From Henriciella sp. (GTDB lineage: Bacteria > Pseudomonadota > Alphaproteobacteria > Caulobacterales > Hyphomonadaceae), in assembly GCF_029936995.1 (NCBI RefSeq), contig NZ_JAPYRE010000007.1, forward strand, positions 1 through 64,000: 64,000 nucleotides of DNA, given 5' to 3'. A program made the translations under genes and the position numbers. Shown here one piece after another: positions 52,527 to 61,150 of the stretch (positions are counted from its first letter, which is position 1; each line of letters starts with the position of its first letter). The notes under the pieces are model-generated. The model was not told the DNA's origin and ran no database searches. It saw only the letters and a program-made list of their open reading frames with translations.

Positions 52527-53300
52527 ATGATCACCGCGTATGAGCCCGACCGTTCCATTCCGGCAAAGATCCGCCGGCGCCTGACCCGCTGGTCGGTCGC
52601 TCATCCGCTCGATCACGCGCCACGCAAGAGCTATATCTGCTTCACGTTCGATGACTTCCCGAAGTCCGCCGCCGACACCGGGGCTGAAATCCTCGATGAG
52701 GTTGGCGCGAAAGGCTGTTTCTATGCCTGCACCGGGATGTCCGGCGAACGCCATGCAATCGGCGAACTTTTCGAGCCTGAAGATCTTGCGGCCCTGACAC
52801 GTGCCAGCCATGAAATCGGCGCCCACACGGAAACCCATCTCGATTGCGCGCGTGCCGGCAATGACGACGTTCTCGCAGATATCGACACCAATCTTCGCCG
52901 CCTGATCGACATGGGGCACGACACGCCCGTCACCCAGTTCGCCTGGCCCTATGGCGAGACAAACCGCAGCCTGAAGTCGAGACTGGCCGGGCGCTTCGAT
53001 GTTGCCCGCGGCGTCCTTGCCGGAACCAATGGCAAGGGCAGCGACATGATGCAGCTCTCGGCCTATGAGCTTGACGAGACGGAGACCAGCACCGCCCGCG
53101 CGGCCGCGGCGATTGAACACGCTGCGTCGAATCCCGGCTGGCTCTTTATCTTCACCCATGATGTCCGGGAAAAGCACAGTTCCTGGGGCACGACCCCGGC
53201 CGCACTGCGCAAACTGGTGCGGCTTGCCCGCGACACAGGCGCCGAGTTGGTCACGCCTTCTATGGCCCTGACCAGAATCCGCGATACAATCCATGCATGA
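52527..53300 (+). CDS. hfsH: HfsH-like polysaccharide deacetylase
   Basis: A 257-residue NodB-type deacetylase. The catalytic/metal aspartates are in CFTFDDFP near residue 38 and the HxxxH metal pair in IGAHTETHLD near 100. FAWPYGETN and FIFTHDVRE complete the site. There is no signal peptide, so it acts inside the cell. In Caulobacter HfsH removes acetyl groups from holdfast N-acetylglucosamine and is needed for adhesion; the cytoplasmic form and length agree. It overlaps the next gene by 4 bases. Confidence 0.82.
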   Translation: MITAYEPDRSIPAKIRRRLTRWSVAHPLDHAPRKSYICFTFDDFPKSAADTGAEILDEVGAKGCFYACTGMSGERHAIGELFEPEDLAALTRASHEIGAHTETHLDCARAGNDDVLADIDTNLRRLIDMGHDTPVTQFAWPYGETNRSLKSRLAGRFDVARGVLAGTNGKGSDMMQLSAYELDETETSTARAAAAIEHAASNPGWLFIFTHDVREKHSSWGTTPAALRKLVRLARDTGAELVTPSMALTRIRDTIHA

Positions 53301-54337
53301 ACAGCCCTGAGCAAAGTGCAACGGACCATACGACCGCTGACGTCACCGTCGTCATCCCGACATTCAACCGCCCGGAAAGCCTGCACAGGGCTGTAGAAAG
53401 CCTGTTCTGGCAGGGTGCACGGCATACCGGTTTCCGGGTTCTCATCGCAGACAATTCACAGGACGCCTCGGCGCGTTTTGCCTATGAGGCGCTGCTCGCC
53501 GCCGCACCGGACACGATCGCCCTCACCTACCTGCACGTGCCGGAGCCGGGTGTCGCTAATGCCCGCAATGCCGCGATGGAAGCGGTCGAGACCCCACTTG
53601 TTGCCTTTCTCGACGATGATCAGAGCGCGCCGATCGAGTGGCTCGGCAACCTGCTGGCCGCCTATGAGCGTTTCGGTGCAGCCGTTACTTTCGGGCCAGT
53701 GCTGACCGCCCTGCCGGAAGAGATCACCCGCCACCGCGCCTATTTCGAACAGTTCTTCGCGCGAAATCCTGATCGCGAGAGCGGGATTATCCGAAAGCCC
53801 TATGGCTGCGGGAATGCCCTGCTCGACACCCGTCAGGTGGCAGGGCCCAGGCCCTGGTTCGACACACGTATGAACGAAGTCGGTGGCGAGGATGACCTGC
53901 TCTTCGCAAGGATCCGCAAGGCGGGTGGCAAATTTGCCTGGGCGGCCCGCGCGCCGGTAAACGAACACCCGCTGCCCCAGCGCATCCGGCTCAGATACAC
54001 GCTGCGGCGTGCGCTCGCCTATGGTCAGGGGCCCTGCACGCTGGCCCGCCGGGCAAACCCGCCACAATATGGCAGGCTCGTCATGTGGATGGGGATCGGG
54101 GCAGGCAAGTTCGCCCTGCACGGTGCCGCCTGGATTGTCCAGTTCTTGATCCGCCACCCGCGCCGCGCTTTCCAGCTGGATGAGGCCGTTCGCGGGCTCG
54201 GCAAGGTTCTGTTCTGGAAAGAGATGCGCTTCTACGGCAATGCCACAGTGAGTCAGGCACCGGCAGTGCCGACATCAGGCCGTGCGGATGAGACCGGGCC
54301 GACCGGGCCGGGCAGCACTTCCGCGTCCGGGCGCTGA
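53297..54337 (+). CDS. GT2 glycosyltransferase (ExoM-like, possibly HfsL)
   Basis: A 346-residue family 2 glycosyltransferase: TVVIPTFNRPESLHRAVESL at the start, DDDQSAP as the DxD region near residue 110 and VGGEDDLLFARI near 195, as in ExoM-type enzymes. The C-terminus has a hydrophobic stretch and a low-complexity tail that overlaps the convergent polymerase gene by 63 bases. A second GT2 in this cluster could be HfsL; that is inference. Confidence 0.78.
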   Translation: MNSPEQSATDHTTADVTVVIPTFNRPESLHRAVESLFWQGARHTGFRVLIADNSQDASARFAYEALLAAAPDTIALTYLHVPEPGVANARNAAMEAVETPLVAFLDDDQSAPIEWLGNLLAAYERFGAAVTFGPVLTALPEEITRHRAYFEQFFARNPDRESGIIRKPYGCGNALLDTRQVAGPRPWFDTRMNEVGGEDDLLFARIRKAGGKFAWAARAPVNEHPLPQRIRLRYTLRRALAYGQGPCTLARRANPPQYGRLVMWMGIGAGKFALHGAAWIVQFLIRHPRRAFQLDEAVRGLGKVLFWKEMRFYGNATVSQAPAVPTSGRADETGPTGPGSTSASGR

Positions 54338-55615
54338 AGGCTTGATGGGCGGCGCTTTCCGCACAGATTGCATCTTGTTGCGAACGCTATTGGCCACCTT
54401 TCCGGCCACCGCGACGTACGTCACCCAGACAATCGTGTTCTGCTGCAAGGCGATACTCTCCGACAGGCTGAACAGCAGGAACTGTCCGCAAAGCCCCAGC
54501 GCGAAAACGCCATACCAGTCATGCACCGCCAGCCAGGCCGAACGGACCAGCAGAAGCAGGAAACTGAGCATAAATCCGCCAAGCCCGATCAGGCCGATGC
54601 TGAGGGCGGTTTCCAGCCATCCGTTATGCGCGGTCGGCACAAGCCACTCCGTGGCCAGGCGCACCATATAGGCAGGCTCCGAGTGCAGCCCCCAGAAGGC
54701 GCCATATCCATAACCGAGCCAGGGCCGGGCCGCGATGGCATCCAGCAATGCTGTCCAGATATCGGTTCGCCCCGTCAGGGTCGCGTCGCGGCCGAGCAGC
54801 TGGAACACCAGTTGCGGCTCGATCAGGATGACCAGCCCGATCGCGCCGAGCGATATCACCCCCAGCCATATGGTCGAAAGCGTTGTCGCTATCCCCCGCC
54901 TCATCCAGGCCGCCACTACCAGTACGGCAAAGCCGGCCATCATGCCGAGAAGTGCCGTCTTGGAGGTCGACAGCAGGACAAGCGCCACGCTCATGACCAG
55001 TCCACCGCCCCAGACCAGCCTCCATGGCCGGTCAACAATCATGAGAAGGGCCAGAAGGAAGGCCGCACGCGCCATATGCCCGCCCAGGGCATTCTTTTCC
55101 CACCACATGCCACGCCAGGCACCGGGGTGAACCTCGCTCATCACACCAAAGCCTGGCGTCAGCAGCCCCGATGCAAACGAAATGACAGCCATGAATAACC
55201 AGACCGCCCCAAGCAGGCGCAGCAGCGTGCGCCAGTCATAGCGCACGGCAAGAAAAAGCCCGCCCAGTGTTGTTGCAAAGATTGCGATCGCCCGGCGCTC
55301 GGTCACTTCCGGATTGATGGACCAGGTCCAGGACAGGCAGGCCAGGGTGAGGATGAACACAAGGAACGGTAATCGCACCACCGTTTTCAAGAAACGCGGC
55401 AGGGTTGCGGCACAGCCAATGCCGATCAGGGCATAGACCGGCAGCCACAAGAGACGCAGGAAAGTGCTTTCAGGATCGCTCTCCGATGCAAACAGCCGTG
55501 GCAGCAGGCCTTCCGTGAAAACAACCAGGCACACAAAGACCAGGGCATACTCGGCATAGCGGGCCAGTATGAGAAGCGGCGGCCTATCCGGCGAGGCGGT
55601 CTGCGAAACGGGCAT
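54275..55615 (-). CDS. hfsC: HfsC-like O-antigen ligase/polymerase family protein
   Basis: A 446-residue polytopic protein with about eleven membrane helices and the Wzy/ligase-type periplasmic loop containing VPTAHNGWLETALSIG. It would polymerise lipid-linked repeats. The open frame also has GTG 55618; ATG 55615 is used. Its start overlaps the hfsB-like gene by about 32 bases and its 3' end overlaps the convergent glycosyltransferase gene by 63 bases. HfsC is assigned by context; ligase-family members are hard to separate by sequence. Confidence 0.72.
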   Translation of the reverse strand: MPVSQTASPDRPPLLILARYAEYALVFVCLVVFTEGLLPRLFASESDPESTFLRLLWLPVYALIGIGCAATLPRFLKTVVRLPFLVFILTLACLSWTWSINPEVTERRAIAIFATTLGGLFLAVRYDWRTLLRLLGAVWLFMAVISFASGLLTPGFGVMSEVHPGAWRGMWWEKNALGGHMARAAFLLALLMIVDRPWRLVWGGGLVMSVALVLLSTSKTALLGMMAGFAVLVVAAWMRRGIATTLSTIWLGVISLGAIGLVILIEPQLVFQLLGRDATLTGRTDIWTALLDAIAARPWLGYGYGAFWGLHSEPAYMVRLATEWLVPTAHNGWLETALSIGLIGLGGFMLSFLLLLVRSAWLAVHDWYGVFALGLCGQFLLFSLSESIALQQNTIVWVTYVAVAGKVANSVRNKMQSVRKAPPIKPSAPGRGSAARPGRPGLIRTA

Positions 55616-56294
55616 CACTGCCTATACGGTTTAGCACAGCCCCGGCCACACGTCCGCCATGCGCCTCGATTTCACCACGCAGGTTTGCCACATCGTCCGC
55701 CCCGGTCGCATCCGCCTGCACGACGATGAACACCCCGTCCATCTGTGCGGCCATGGCCAGGCCGGCAGGCGATTCAGACAGGGCCGGTGCATCAACGACT
55801 ATCCAGTCTGCCGCCTTGCGCACAGCCCCCCACCAGCCCGGCTGTGTGCGCAGCCGGACACGCTGGCCCTCGCCCAGCATTTCATTGCGAAACCGCGTCA
55901 CCAGCAGGCGCGTACGTTCAATTTCATGAACCGCGAGCAGCTTTGTGGACGCATTGGCAGACCCCTGCCTTACACTTGCAGATGAGACAGCATAGATCGG
56001 GTCGGTTCGCAGGGAGGCGTCATAGGCCCGTCCCGGCTGGCCCACCCCCCTGGCAAAACCTTCACGGAAGGCGCCGTATGCCGCATTGCGACGCAGGTCG
56101 AGATCGACCAGCCACGCGGCCTTGTCGGACTTGGCGGCCGCCATCAGCGCGAACGAGGCTGCGACACTACTCGTGCCTTCCTCCGGTACGGCTGAAATAA
56201 ACATGACACAGCGTCCGCCACTCGCAGCCGTCAGCCGCGACGCCGAGCGCCATACGCTTGCCATTTCCTCACGAAGATCCTGCATCCGGCCCAC
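55584..56294 (-). CDS. hfsB: HfsB-like CpsD-family protein with degenerate P-loop
   Basis: A 236-residue protein related to the cytoplasmic ATPase part of bacterial tyrosine kinases (CpsD/Wzc C-terminus): Walker A-like AVPEEGTSSVAASFA near residue 35, VDLDLRRNAAYG near 63 and DWIVVDAPALSESPAG near 165. The P-loop lysine is replaced by threonine, and there is no tyrosine-rich C-terminal tail. It therefore may bind nucleotide poorly or not at all. It would work with the Wzz-like protein at 59500-61014 in chain-length control. HfsB is the best match by context. Confidence 0.72.
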   Translation of the reverse strand: MGRMQDLREEMASVWRSASRLTAASGGRCVMFISAVPEEGTSSVAASFALMAAAKSDKAAWLVDLDLRRNAAYGAFREGFARGVGQPGRAYDASLRTDPIYAVSSASVRQGSANASTKLLAVHEIERTRLLVTRFRNEMLGEGQRVRLRTQPGWWGAVRKAADWIVVDAPALSESPAGLAMAAQMDGVFIVVQADATGADDVANLRGEIEAHGGRVAGAVLNRIGSDARFADRLAG

Positions 56295-56326
56295 TTCCTC
56301 TGAAGGTTTGGGCTATCACGCGCTGG

Positions 56327-56342
56327 TTAATGCTTTTCTTAA
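56327..56342 (-). promoter_or_regulatory. CtrA-like TTAA-N8-TTAA before the hfsB-like gene
   Basis: Two TTAA half-sites (56327-56330 and 56339-56342) lie 33-48 bases before the start of the hfsB-like gene. CtrA boxes have TTAA-N7-TTAA; this spacing is one base longer, so the call is weak alone, but similar half-sites occur at other genes of the locus. Confidence 0.3.
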
Positions 56343-56427
56343 GGAGCGGACTTGGATGCGTCCTGCTTCACGTTCGACACCATAGACTCGGATGCGCTCA
56401 GATCCTCAACAAGGTAATCGGGCACCA

Positions 56428-56784
56428 TCACCAGCGGAAAAGTCCCTGTTTTGACCCAAAAACGCCCTGAACGATGGCCGCCGCGAGACACGTCAAGGAA
56501 AAGACTGCCAGTAAAAACAGGTTGATCAATTCGAACAGGTCTATGAATTGAGCCATCATAAAATATAGCAATGGCGGTGCGAGCCAAAGCACCAGAGGCA
56601 CCCGAAGCACCCAAATCATGGTTGTGGTGATCAGGATCGCCACGGTCCATAGACTAAGCGTCTTGGCCTCCGCACTGGAGGGGTACCACATGAAATTATA
56701 ATCCAGTGTGAACCAGATGACTGTGAGGATAACAGGCAAAGCGATCAGAGCGGCCAACCGTCGAAGGGTGACTGCGCCACACAT
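56428..56784 (-). CDS. four-helix membrane protein, unknown
   Basis: A 118-residue protein with about four hydrophobic helices and short loops, no family recognised. It starts 7 bases after the stop of the 2-oxoglutarate oxygenase gene and is probably co-transcribed with it. No catalytic motif is seen. Confidence 0.65.
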   Translation of the reverse strand: MCGAVTLRRLAALIALPVILTVIWFTLDYNFMWYPSSAEAKTLSLWTVAILITTTMIWVLRVPLVLWLAPPLLYFMMAQFIDLFELINLFLLAVFSLTCLAAAIVQGVFGSKQGLFRW

Positions 56785-56791
56785 CCTGCGA

Positions 56792-57733
56792 CTAAGCCTT
56801 CACCAGCCCGATCTCGCGCAGGCGTTCCATGAGATAGTCCTGTGCAGTAATCGGGGCTTGCGGCTCACCGCCCTCTTCGAGGCACTGCGGCAGCTGCTCG
56901 ATCAGAACATCCTGGTTGAAGTGCAGGAAGAATGGCGTTGAATATCTTGGAAATTTCGCCCGCTCCGGCTCAGGGTTCACGACGCGGTGCGTCGTCGATG
57001 GCAGTACGCCGCCGGTCAGCCGCTGGAGCATGTCGCCGCAATTGATGACCAGCGATCCGGGCGGCGGGTTCACGGAAAGCCACTGGCCGGACCGGTGCCA
57101 GACTTCCAGCCCCGCCTCCTCGGCCCCCAGCAACAGCGTGATGACATTGATATCCTCATGCGCGGCAGCACGCACCGTCCCCTTGGGCGGCGGGTTCTCC
57201 TGCGGCGGATAGTGAAGCAGACGCAGGATGGAGTTGCCCATCTCCACCTTGTCATCGAACCAGTTTTCGGGAAGCGCCAGGTGGATGGCAACGGCGCGCA
57301 GCAGGTCGCGGCCAAACGTGTCGAGCGCATCATAGAAGGCGCGCATCGCCGCATCGAAGTCCTCGACCTCGCCGACATGCGGGGTGTCCTTCATCGTCTC
57401 GCGGTACTTCGAGCCTTCAGGCAGCTCGCGGCCTGTATGCCAGAACTCCTTCAGATCGGCCTGCTTGCGGCCCTTGGCGTTCTCGGTGGCGAATGGTGTG
57501 TAGCCGCGCTGGCGTCCGCCCGCGGCGTCGTGATAGCGCTCCTTCACTTCTTCCGGCAGGGCGAAGAAGGCTTTCGCGGCCGCGTTCGCGCGCTCGATTA
57601 TGGCGTCATCGACCGGGTGGCCGGTAATGACGGCAAAGCCCGTCTCGCGGAAGGACCGGCCGAGCTGGCCGGCAAAGGCGGCTTTGTCCTCGCGCCAGAG
57701 CGGCCAGGCGATGGGTTCGAAGAGGTCTGTCAT
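56792..57733 (-). CDS. 2-oxoglutarate/Fe(II) oxygenase, isopenicillin N synthase type
   Basis: A 313-residue non-haem iron dioxygenase. The iron triad is H-x-D in AAHEDINVITLL and the histidine in STTHRVVNP; the RxS carboxylate-binding motif is FPRYSTPF. The N-terminal DIOX_N region is present (GFAVITGHPVDD). Substrate unknown; members of this group oxidise diverse small molecules. It sits inside the polysaccharide locus but has no evident link to it. Confidence 0.88.
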   Translation of the reverse strand: MTDLFEPIAWPLWREDKAAFAGQLGRSFRETGFAVITGHPVDDAIIERANAAAKAFFALPEEVKERYHDAAGGRQRGYTPFATENAKGRKQADLKEFWHTGRELPEGSKYRETMKDTPHVGEVEDFDAAMRAFYDALDTFGRDLLRAVAIHLALPENWFDDKVEMGNSILRLLHYPPQENPPPKGTVRAAAHEDINVITLLLGAEEAGLEVWHRSGQWLSVNPPPGSLVINCGDMLQRLTGGVLPSTTHRVVNPEPERAKFPRYSTPFFLHFNQDVLIEQLPQCLEEGGEPQAPITAQDYLMERLREIGLVKA

Positions 57734-57812
57734 GGCCGTGAATATAGCCCAGACATTCCCTCACGCCCAAGCCCGATCCGCATGGCGCACTGCGCTCTTT
57801 TCAGCTGCCGCG

Positions 57813-58028
57813 CTAGCGGAAGTCCTCCGCACCCGCCAGACGCCGGTGGATCGGCCACTCGGCAAAGGCGAAATAGAGCACGGCCACAATGTTCACGAGC
57901 GGTATCAGCATCAGGAGCGACAACGCGCCATTAAAGCCCGCCTTGCTCCAGATCTTCCAGTTCGCCACCAGAAACAGCACAATCATCGCCAGCGAGAAGA
58001 CGAGCGAGAATATTCCGAGACCTTCCAT
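57813..58028 (-). CDS. small two-helix membrane protein
   Basis: A 71-residue protein with two membrane helices (residues 5-25 and 35-58) and a charged C-terminus (EWPIHRRL). It resembles short membrane proteins often annotated as hypothetical. ATG 58028 has a GGAGGGAA site; the frame is open upstream without sense. Function unknown. Confidence 0.7.
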   Translation of the reverse strand: MEGLGIFSLVFSLAMIVLFLVANWKIWSKAGFNGALSLLMLIPLVNIVAVLYFAFAEWPIHRRLAGAEDFR

Positions 58029-58152
58029 GATTTCCCTCCTTGGTCCTTGGATACGCCGGCAAGGCCAGCCACAGCAGTGACCATTTTTCCCAACGCCCCA
58101 ACAACGCCCGTTCGGGTCTGAAATGGATTTCGGGCATTTTTCGGGGATATGG

Positions 58153-58212
58153 TTAACCACGCGGCTGCCACGGTTAACACACAGGCCGTTTTGGCGTTTT
58201 CGCGTTAACCAT
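58153..58212. promoter_or_regulatory. three GTTAAC elements, CtrA-like
   Basis: GTTAAC occurs three times in 60 bases: TTAACCAC at 58153-58160, TTAACACA at 58174-58181 and a perfect TTAACCAT at 58205-58212. TTAACCAT is the half-site form of the alphaproteobacterial CtrA box. The cluster lies between a minus-strand gene and the plus-strand Sel1 gene. Confidence 0.4.
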
Positions 58213-58332
58213 ACAGCAAAGCTCTCACGGCAACTTCATCTGCGTCACCGAGGCGTGACGTGATGGTTTTTCGACCCGGAAAGACGGCCCCAGAAAAAGC
58301 CGCGACCGGGTGGGTGGAAAAGGAGAATGAAG

Positions 58333-58608
58333 ATGCCGTACTCAGAGATGGCCGTAGATATTGCCCCCGAAACGGGGATCGGTTCAGCCGCCAGTGGCGA
58401 TGAACTTTACCGTGTAGGCCTTGCCTATTCGACAGGTGTTGGCGTCGATGCCGACATGGTCGCTGCACACAAATGGTTCAATCTGGCCGCGCTCAAGGGC
58501 TCGGAAGAAGCCAAGGAATACCGCAGCCAGATTGCCGACATGCTCTCAAGCGAAGAAATCAACCGTGCCCTGCGCTCGGCCCGCGACTGGCTCAACCTGA
58601 TGAACTAG
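58333..58608 (+). CDS. Sel1-repeat protein
   Basis: A 91-residue protein with one to two Sel1-like repeats (ELYRVGLAYSTGVGVDADMV, then AHKWFNLAALKGSEEA), which mediate protein-protein contacts. ATG 58333 is preferred over ATG 58327 because AGGAG is 7 bases from the former and only 1 from the latter. CtrA-like sites lie upstream. It is divergent from the polysaccharide genes' minus strand; the role is unknown. Confidence 0.75.
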   Translation: MPYSEMAVDIAPETGIGSAASGDELYRVGLAYSTGVGVDADMVAAHKWFNLAALKGSEEAKEYRSQIADMLSSEEINRALRSARDWLNLMN

Positions 58609-58669
58609 AGGCCCGCAAGGCCCGGTTACAGATCCGGCAGCCACATGCGAAAGGGCGGCAGAAGCCCCC

Positions 58670-59374
58670 TTACCGGAACTCGCCCGAGACATCGTAGAAC
58701 AGCGAGAACTCGATCGGCAAGGCGTTGCGGAACCACTGTTGCATGAACAGGTTCTCTTCCGCGATTGCCGACTTCGGCACATAGACCACATCAAAACGGC
58801 GCAGTGGTGTGAAGTCCGCAAAGCGCGGATCGTTCAGCCCGCTACGCACATCGAAGACCGCGGTCATGACCTGCCCGCCAGGCATACGCCGCATAAGCGC
58901 GACCTGGCTTGGCTTCGCCTCATCGGTAAAGCCACCCGCCATGATGATCGCCTGCAGCGGATCAATCTGTCCCGGCAGTTCGACCATGCCGGGCGTCCCC
59001 ACTTCTCCGCCGACAAAGATACGCTGACTTTCGAATCCTGTCGGAATGACGTCGATATCCGGTGACTTCAGCTCACTGGCATAAGCGTCGAGAAGCTGGC
59101 TGCGCAGCTCTGTTGCGGTGCGCGCAGATGCCCGCAGAGATCCGACATAAGGCAAAGTGACCGACCCGTCCGGCGCGACCCTTATTTCCCGGTCAAGCTC
59201 CGGTGCCGTGTGAAAGATCACTTCCAACGTATCGCCAGGCGCCAGCAGATAGGCCGGATCGGCCCCGTCTTCATAGCGCCACTCCGCGACAGGGAAATAT
59301 TCCGAGGACACCGGCTCCACGCTCTGGCAGGCGGCGATAGCAGTAAGCGGCAAGACCAGGAGTAAGCGTTTCAT
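58670..59374 (-). CDS. hfsD: HfsD-like polysaccharide export lipoprotein (Wza family)
   Basis: A 234-residue polysaccharide export protein. The signal peptide has a lipobox (AIAACQ) at residue 16, followed by a Poly_export domain (LAPGDTLEVIFHTAPELD) and an SLBB-like domain (RIFVGGEVGTPGMVELPG). It forms the outer-membrane export channel. It is divergent from the Wzz-like gene, the same pair as hfsD and hfsA in holdfast loci. Confidence 0.82.
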   Translation of the reverse strand: MKRLLLVLPLTAIAACQSVEPVSSEYFPVAEWRYEDGADPAYLLAPGDTLEVIFHTAPELDREIRVAPDGSVTLPYVGSLRASARTATELRSQLLDAYASELKSPDIDVIPTGFESQRIFVGGEVGTPGMVELPGQIDPLQAIIMAGGFTDEAKPSQVALMRRMPGGQVMTAVFDVRSGLNDPRFADFTPLRRFDVVYVPKSAIAEENLFMQQWFRNALPIEFSLFYDVSGEFR

Positions 59375-59462
59375 GTCCAGACCGGGCGAAATCTTCAGGT
59401 TGGGAAGTCGAACGCAAGGCTCGTTGTTAATGTTTAAGGAATTATCAAGCGGCTTGAGGCAC

Positions 59463-59478
59463 TTAATCTGCTAACCAT
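59463..59478 (+). promoter_or_regulatory. CtrA-like motif between hfsD and hfsA
   Basis: TTAA at 59463-59466 is followed by CTAACCAT at 59471-59478, one mismatch from the half-site TTAACCAT, 20-40 bases before the hfsA-like start. A second TTAA pair (59427-59430 and 59434-59437) lies nearby, toward the hfsD-like gene. Confidence 0.35.
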
Positions 59479-59499
59479 AAGCGTGGAGCATAAAAGCGT

Positions 59500-61014
59500 A
59501 TGGCATCGACGGGAGACTGGGGAGCGGCAGGCAGTGACCATGCTGGGACTGGCGTCGTGCGTCACCGTCCACGGCTGGGAGCCGTCGAGATCGGGCTACA
59601 GCTCTGGCGCGCCAAATGGGTCATGCTGCTCGTTTTCATTCCAATCTTTGTGCTCGGTATTCTCGCTGCCTTGCAGATGCCCACCACTTACGAAGCAAAT
59701 TCCCGCCTGTATGTCCGGCTCGGGGACGAGAACGTGTATCGCCCACGGGTCGGCACGGAAGGCGCCGGCGCCATGCCGGAAACCGAACAGCTGATCCAGG
59801 CCGAAATCGAAGTCCTGCGCAGCCCGATCGTCGCCGAACGTGCGCTTGAAGGCTTCTCTGTGGCCCGCGTCTTTCCTGAACTGCATGAGGCCACGCAGGA
59901 AAAGCTCGCCGAAGCCCCTGCAAGCCAGCACGCGGCAATCGAGGAAAAGGGGTATGAGCAGGCCGTTGCCGCGCTAAGGGAAGCCTTCGAGACCGGGTCT
60001 GCACCCAAGACACCCGTCATCGGCACCGCGCTTACCCACAAGGACGCCACCCTGTCTGCGGAACTGCTCAACGCTATCGTTGCGGCCTATCTGGAATACA
60101 GGACGGAGGTTTTTTCCTCCAGCAGCTCGGCCTCCCTCGCCGGTCAGCGGGAAAAGTTCGAGGCCCAGTTGCTTGATGTCGAGGATGATATCCGCGCCTT
60201 CCTCAAACGCCACGACATCGGGGACTTCGAGAGCGAACGACAGACCGCCCAGCAACTCTATGCCACGATCAATAGCGAGCTTTTGACCAACCAGTCCCGT
60301 GCCAGTGCCGTGGAAGGTCAGCTTGATATCTATAACCGCCAGCTCGCCAGCATGGACCCGCAACAGGACCTCTATGTCGAGGACAGCTCCGCCGAACGCC
60401 TGACAGAGCTACAGGTCGAGCGCGAGGAACTGCTTTCGCGCTATACAGAAGACTCGCGCGCCGTGCAGGCTGTTGACCAGCGCATTGCGCAACTGCGTGA
60501 ATATCTCCAGTCCCGCCAGGGTCTGTCAGGAACGACCCGGCGCGGGCCAAACCCCGTCTATCAGGAGATCGAACAGTCCGCCAATAACCTCGAGGCCGAG
60601 GCCCAGTCCCTTGCGCTCCAGGAAGACGAGCTGGAACGCCAGCTGGAGCGCGTGGAGGCCCGCCTTGAGCGCCTCAATGACCTGGCTCCCCAATGGCAGG
60701 AACTGCAAAGGCGCAAGTCGCTCATGGAGGCCAATGTCGAGAACTTCTCTGTCCGCGAGCTCGAGGAACGGGCCCTGTCTGAAATCTCCGACACGTCCGC
60801 CGAAAGTGTCCGTGTGCTGGAACCGGCCCGCACCCCGATCGAAGGGTCCAGCCTGAAACTGCCCATAGCCGCGCTGGCCTTCCTGTTCGCAGGCTTCACC
60901 GCCTTCATGGCCGGTCTGCTGCGCGCGCTCACCCGACAGGGTTTCCCCACAGCCCGCTCGGTCGAACGCACCGTCGGCGTGCCTGTCGTCGGCTCCCTCA
61001 AAAAGGCCGCCTGA
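59500..61014 (+). CDS. hfsA: HfsA-like Wzz/GumC chain-length protein
   Basis: A 504-residue polysaccharide co-polymerase. Membrane helix 1 lies near residues 45-64 (MLLVFIPIFVLGILAALQMP), a long periplasmic coiled-coil region spans about 200-420, and membrane helix 2 lies near 463-485. It has no C-terminal kinase domain, so the ATPase part is separate (the HfsB-like protein). The start at ATG 59500 lacks a strong ribosome site. It would set chain length and connect the export channel. Confidence 0.8.
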   Translation: MASTGDWGAAGSDHAGTGVVRHRPRLGAVEIGLQLWRAKWVMLLVFIPIFVLGILAALQMPTTYEANSRLYVRLGDENVYRPRVGTEGAGAMPETEQLIQAEIEVLRSPIVAERALEGFSVARVFPELHEATQEKLAEAPASQHAAIEEKGYEQAVAALREAFETGSAPKTPVIGTALTHKDATLSAELLNAIVAAYLEYRTEVFSSSSSASLAGQREKFEAQLLDVEDDIRAFLKRHDIGDFESERQTAQQLYATINSELLTNQSRASAVEGQLDIYNRQLASMDPQQDLYVEDSSAERLTELQVEREELLSRYTEDSRAVQAVDQRIAQLREYLQSRQGLSGTTRRGPNPVYQEIEQSANNLEAEAQSLALQEDELERQLERVEARLERLNDLAPQWQELQRRKSLMEANVENFSVRELEERALSEISDTSAESVRVLEPARTPIEGSSLKLPIAALAFLFAGFTAFMAGLLRALTRQGFPTARSVERTVGVPVVGSLKKAA

Positions 61015-61150
61015 TCTTCTCCTTTCCGCCGGCCTGCTGTTGGCGTCAGACCGCACAAGACTCCCGATAGACTCCCGCCGTACCGCCACGAGACCATTCT
61101 CACACCATAAATTTGTCCGCTCCCGCCGCGGCTGAGCCATAGTGGCGCGT

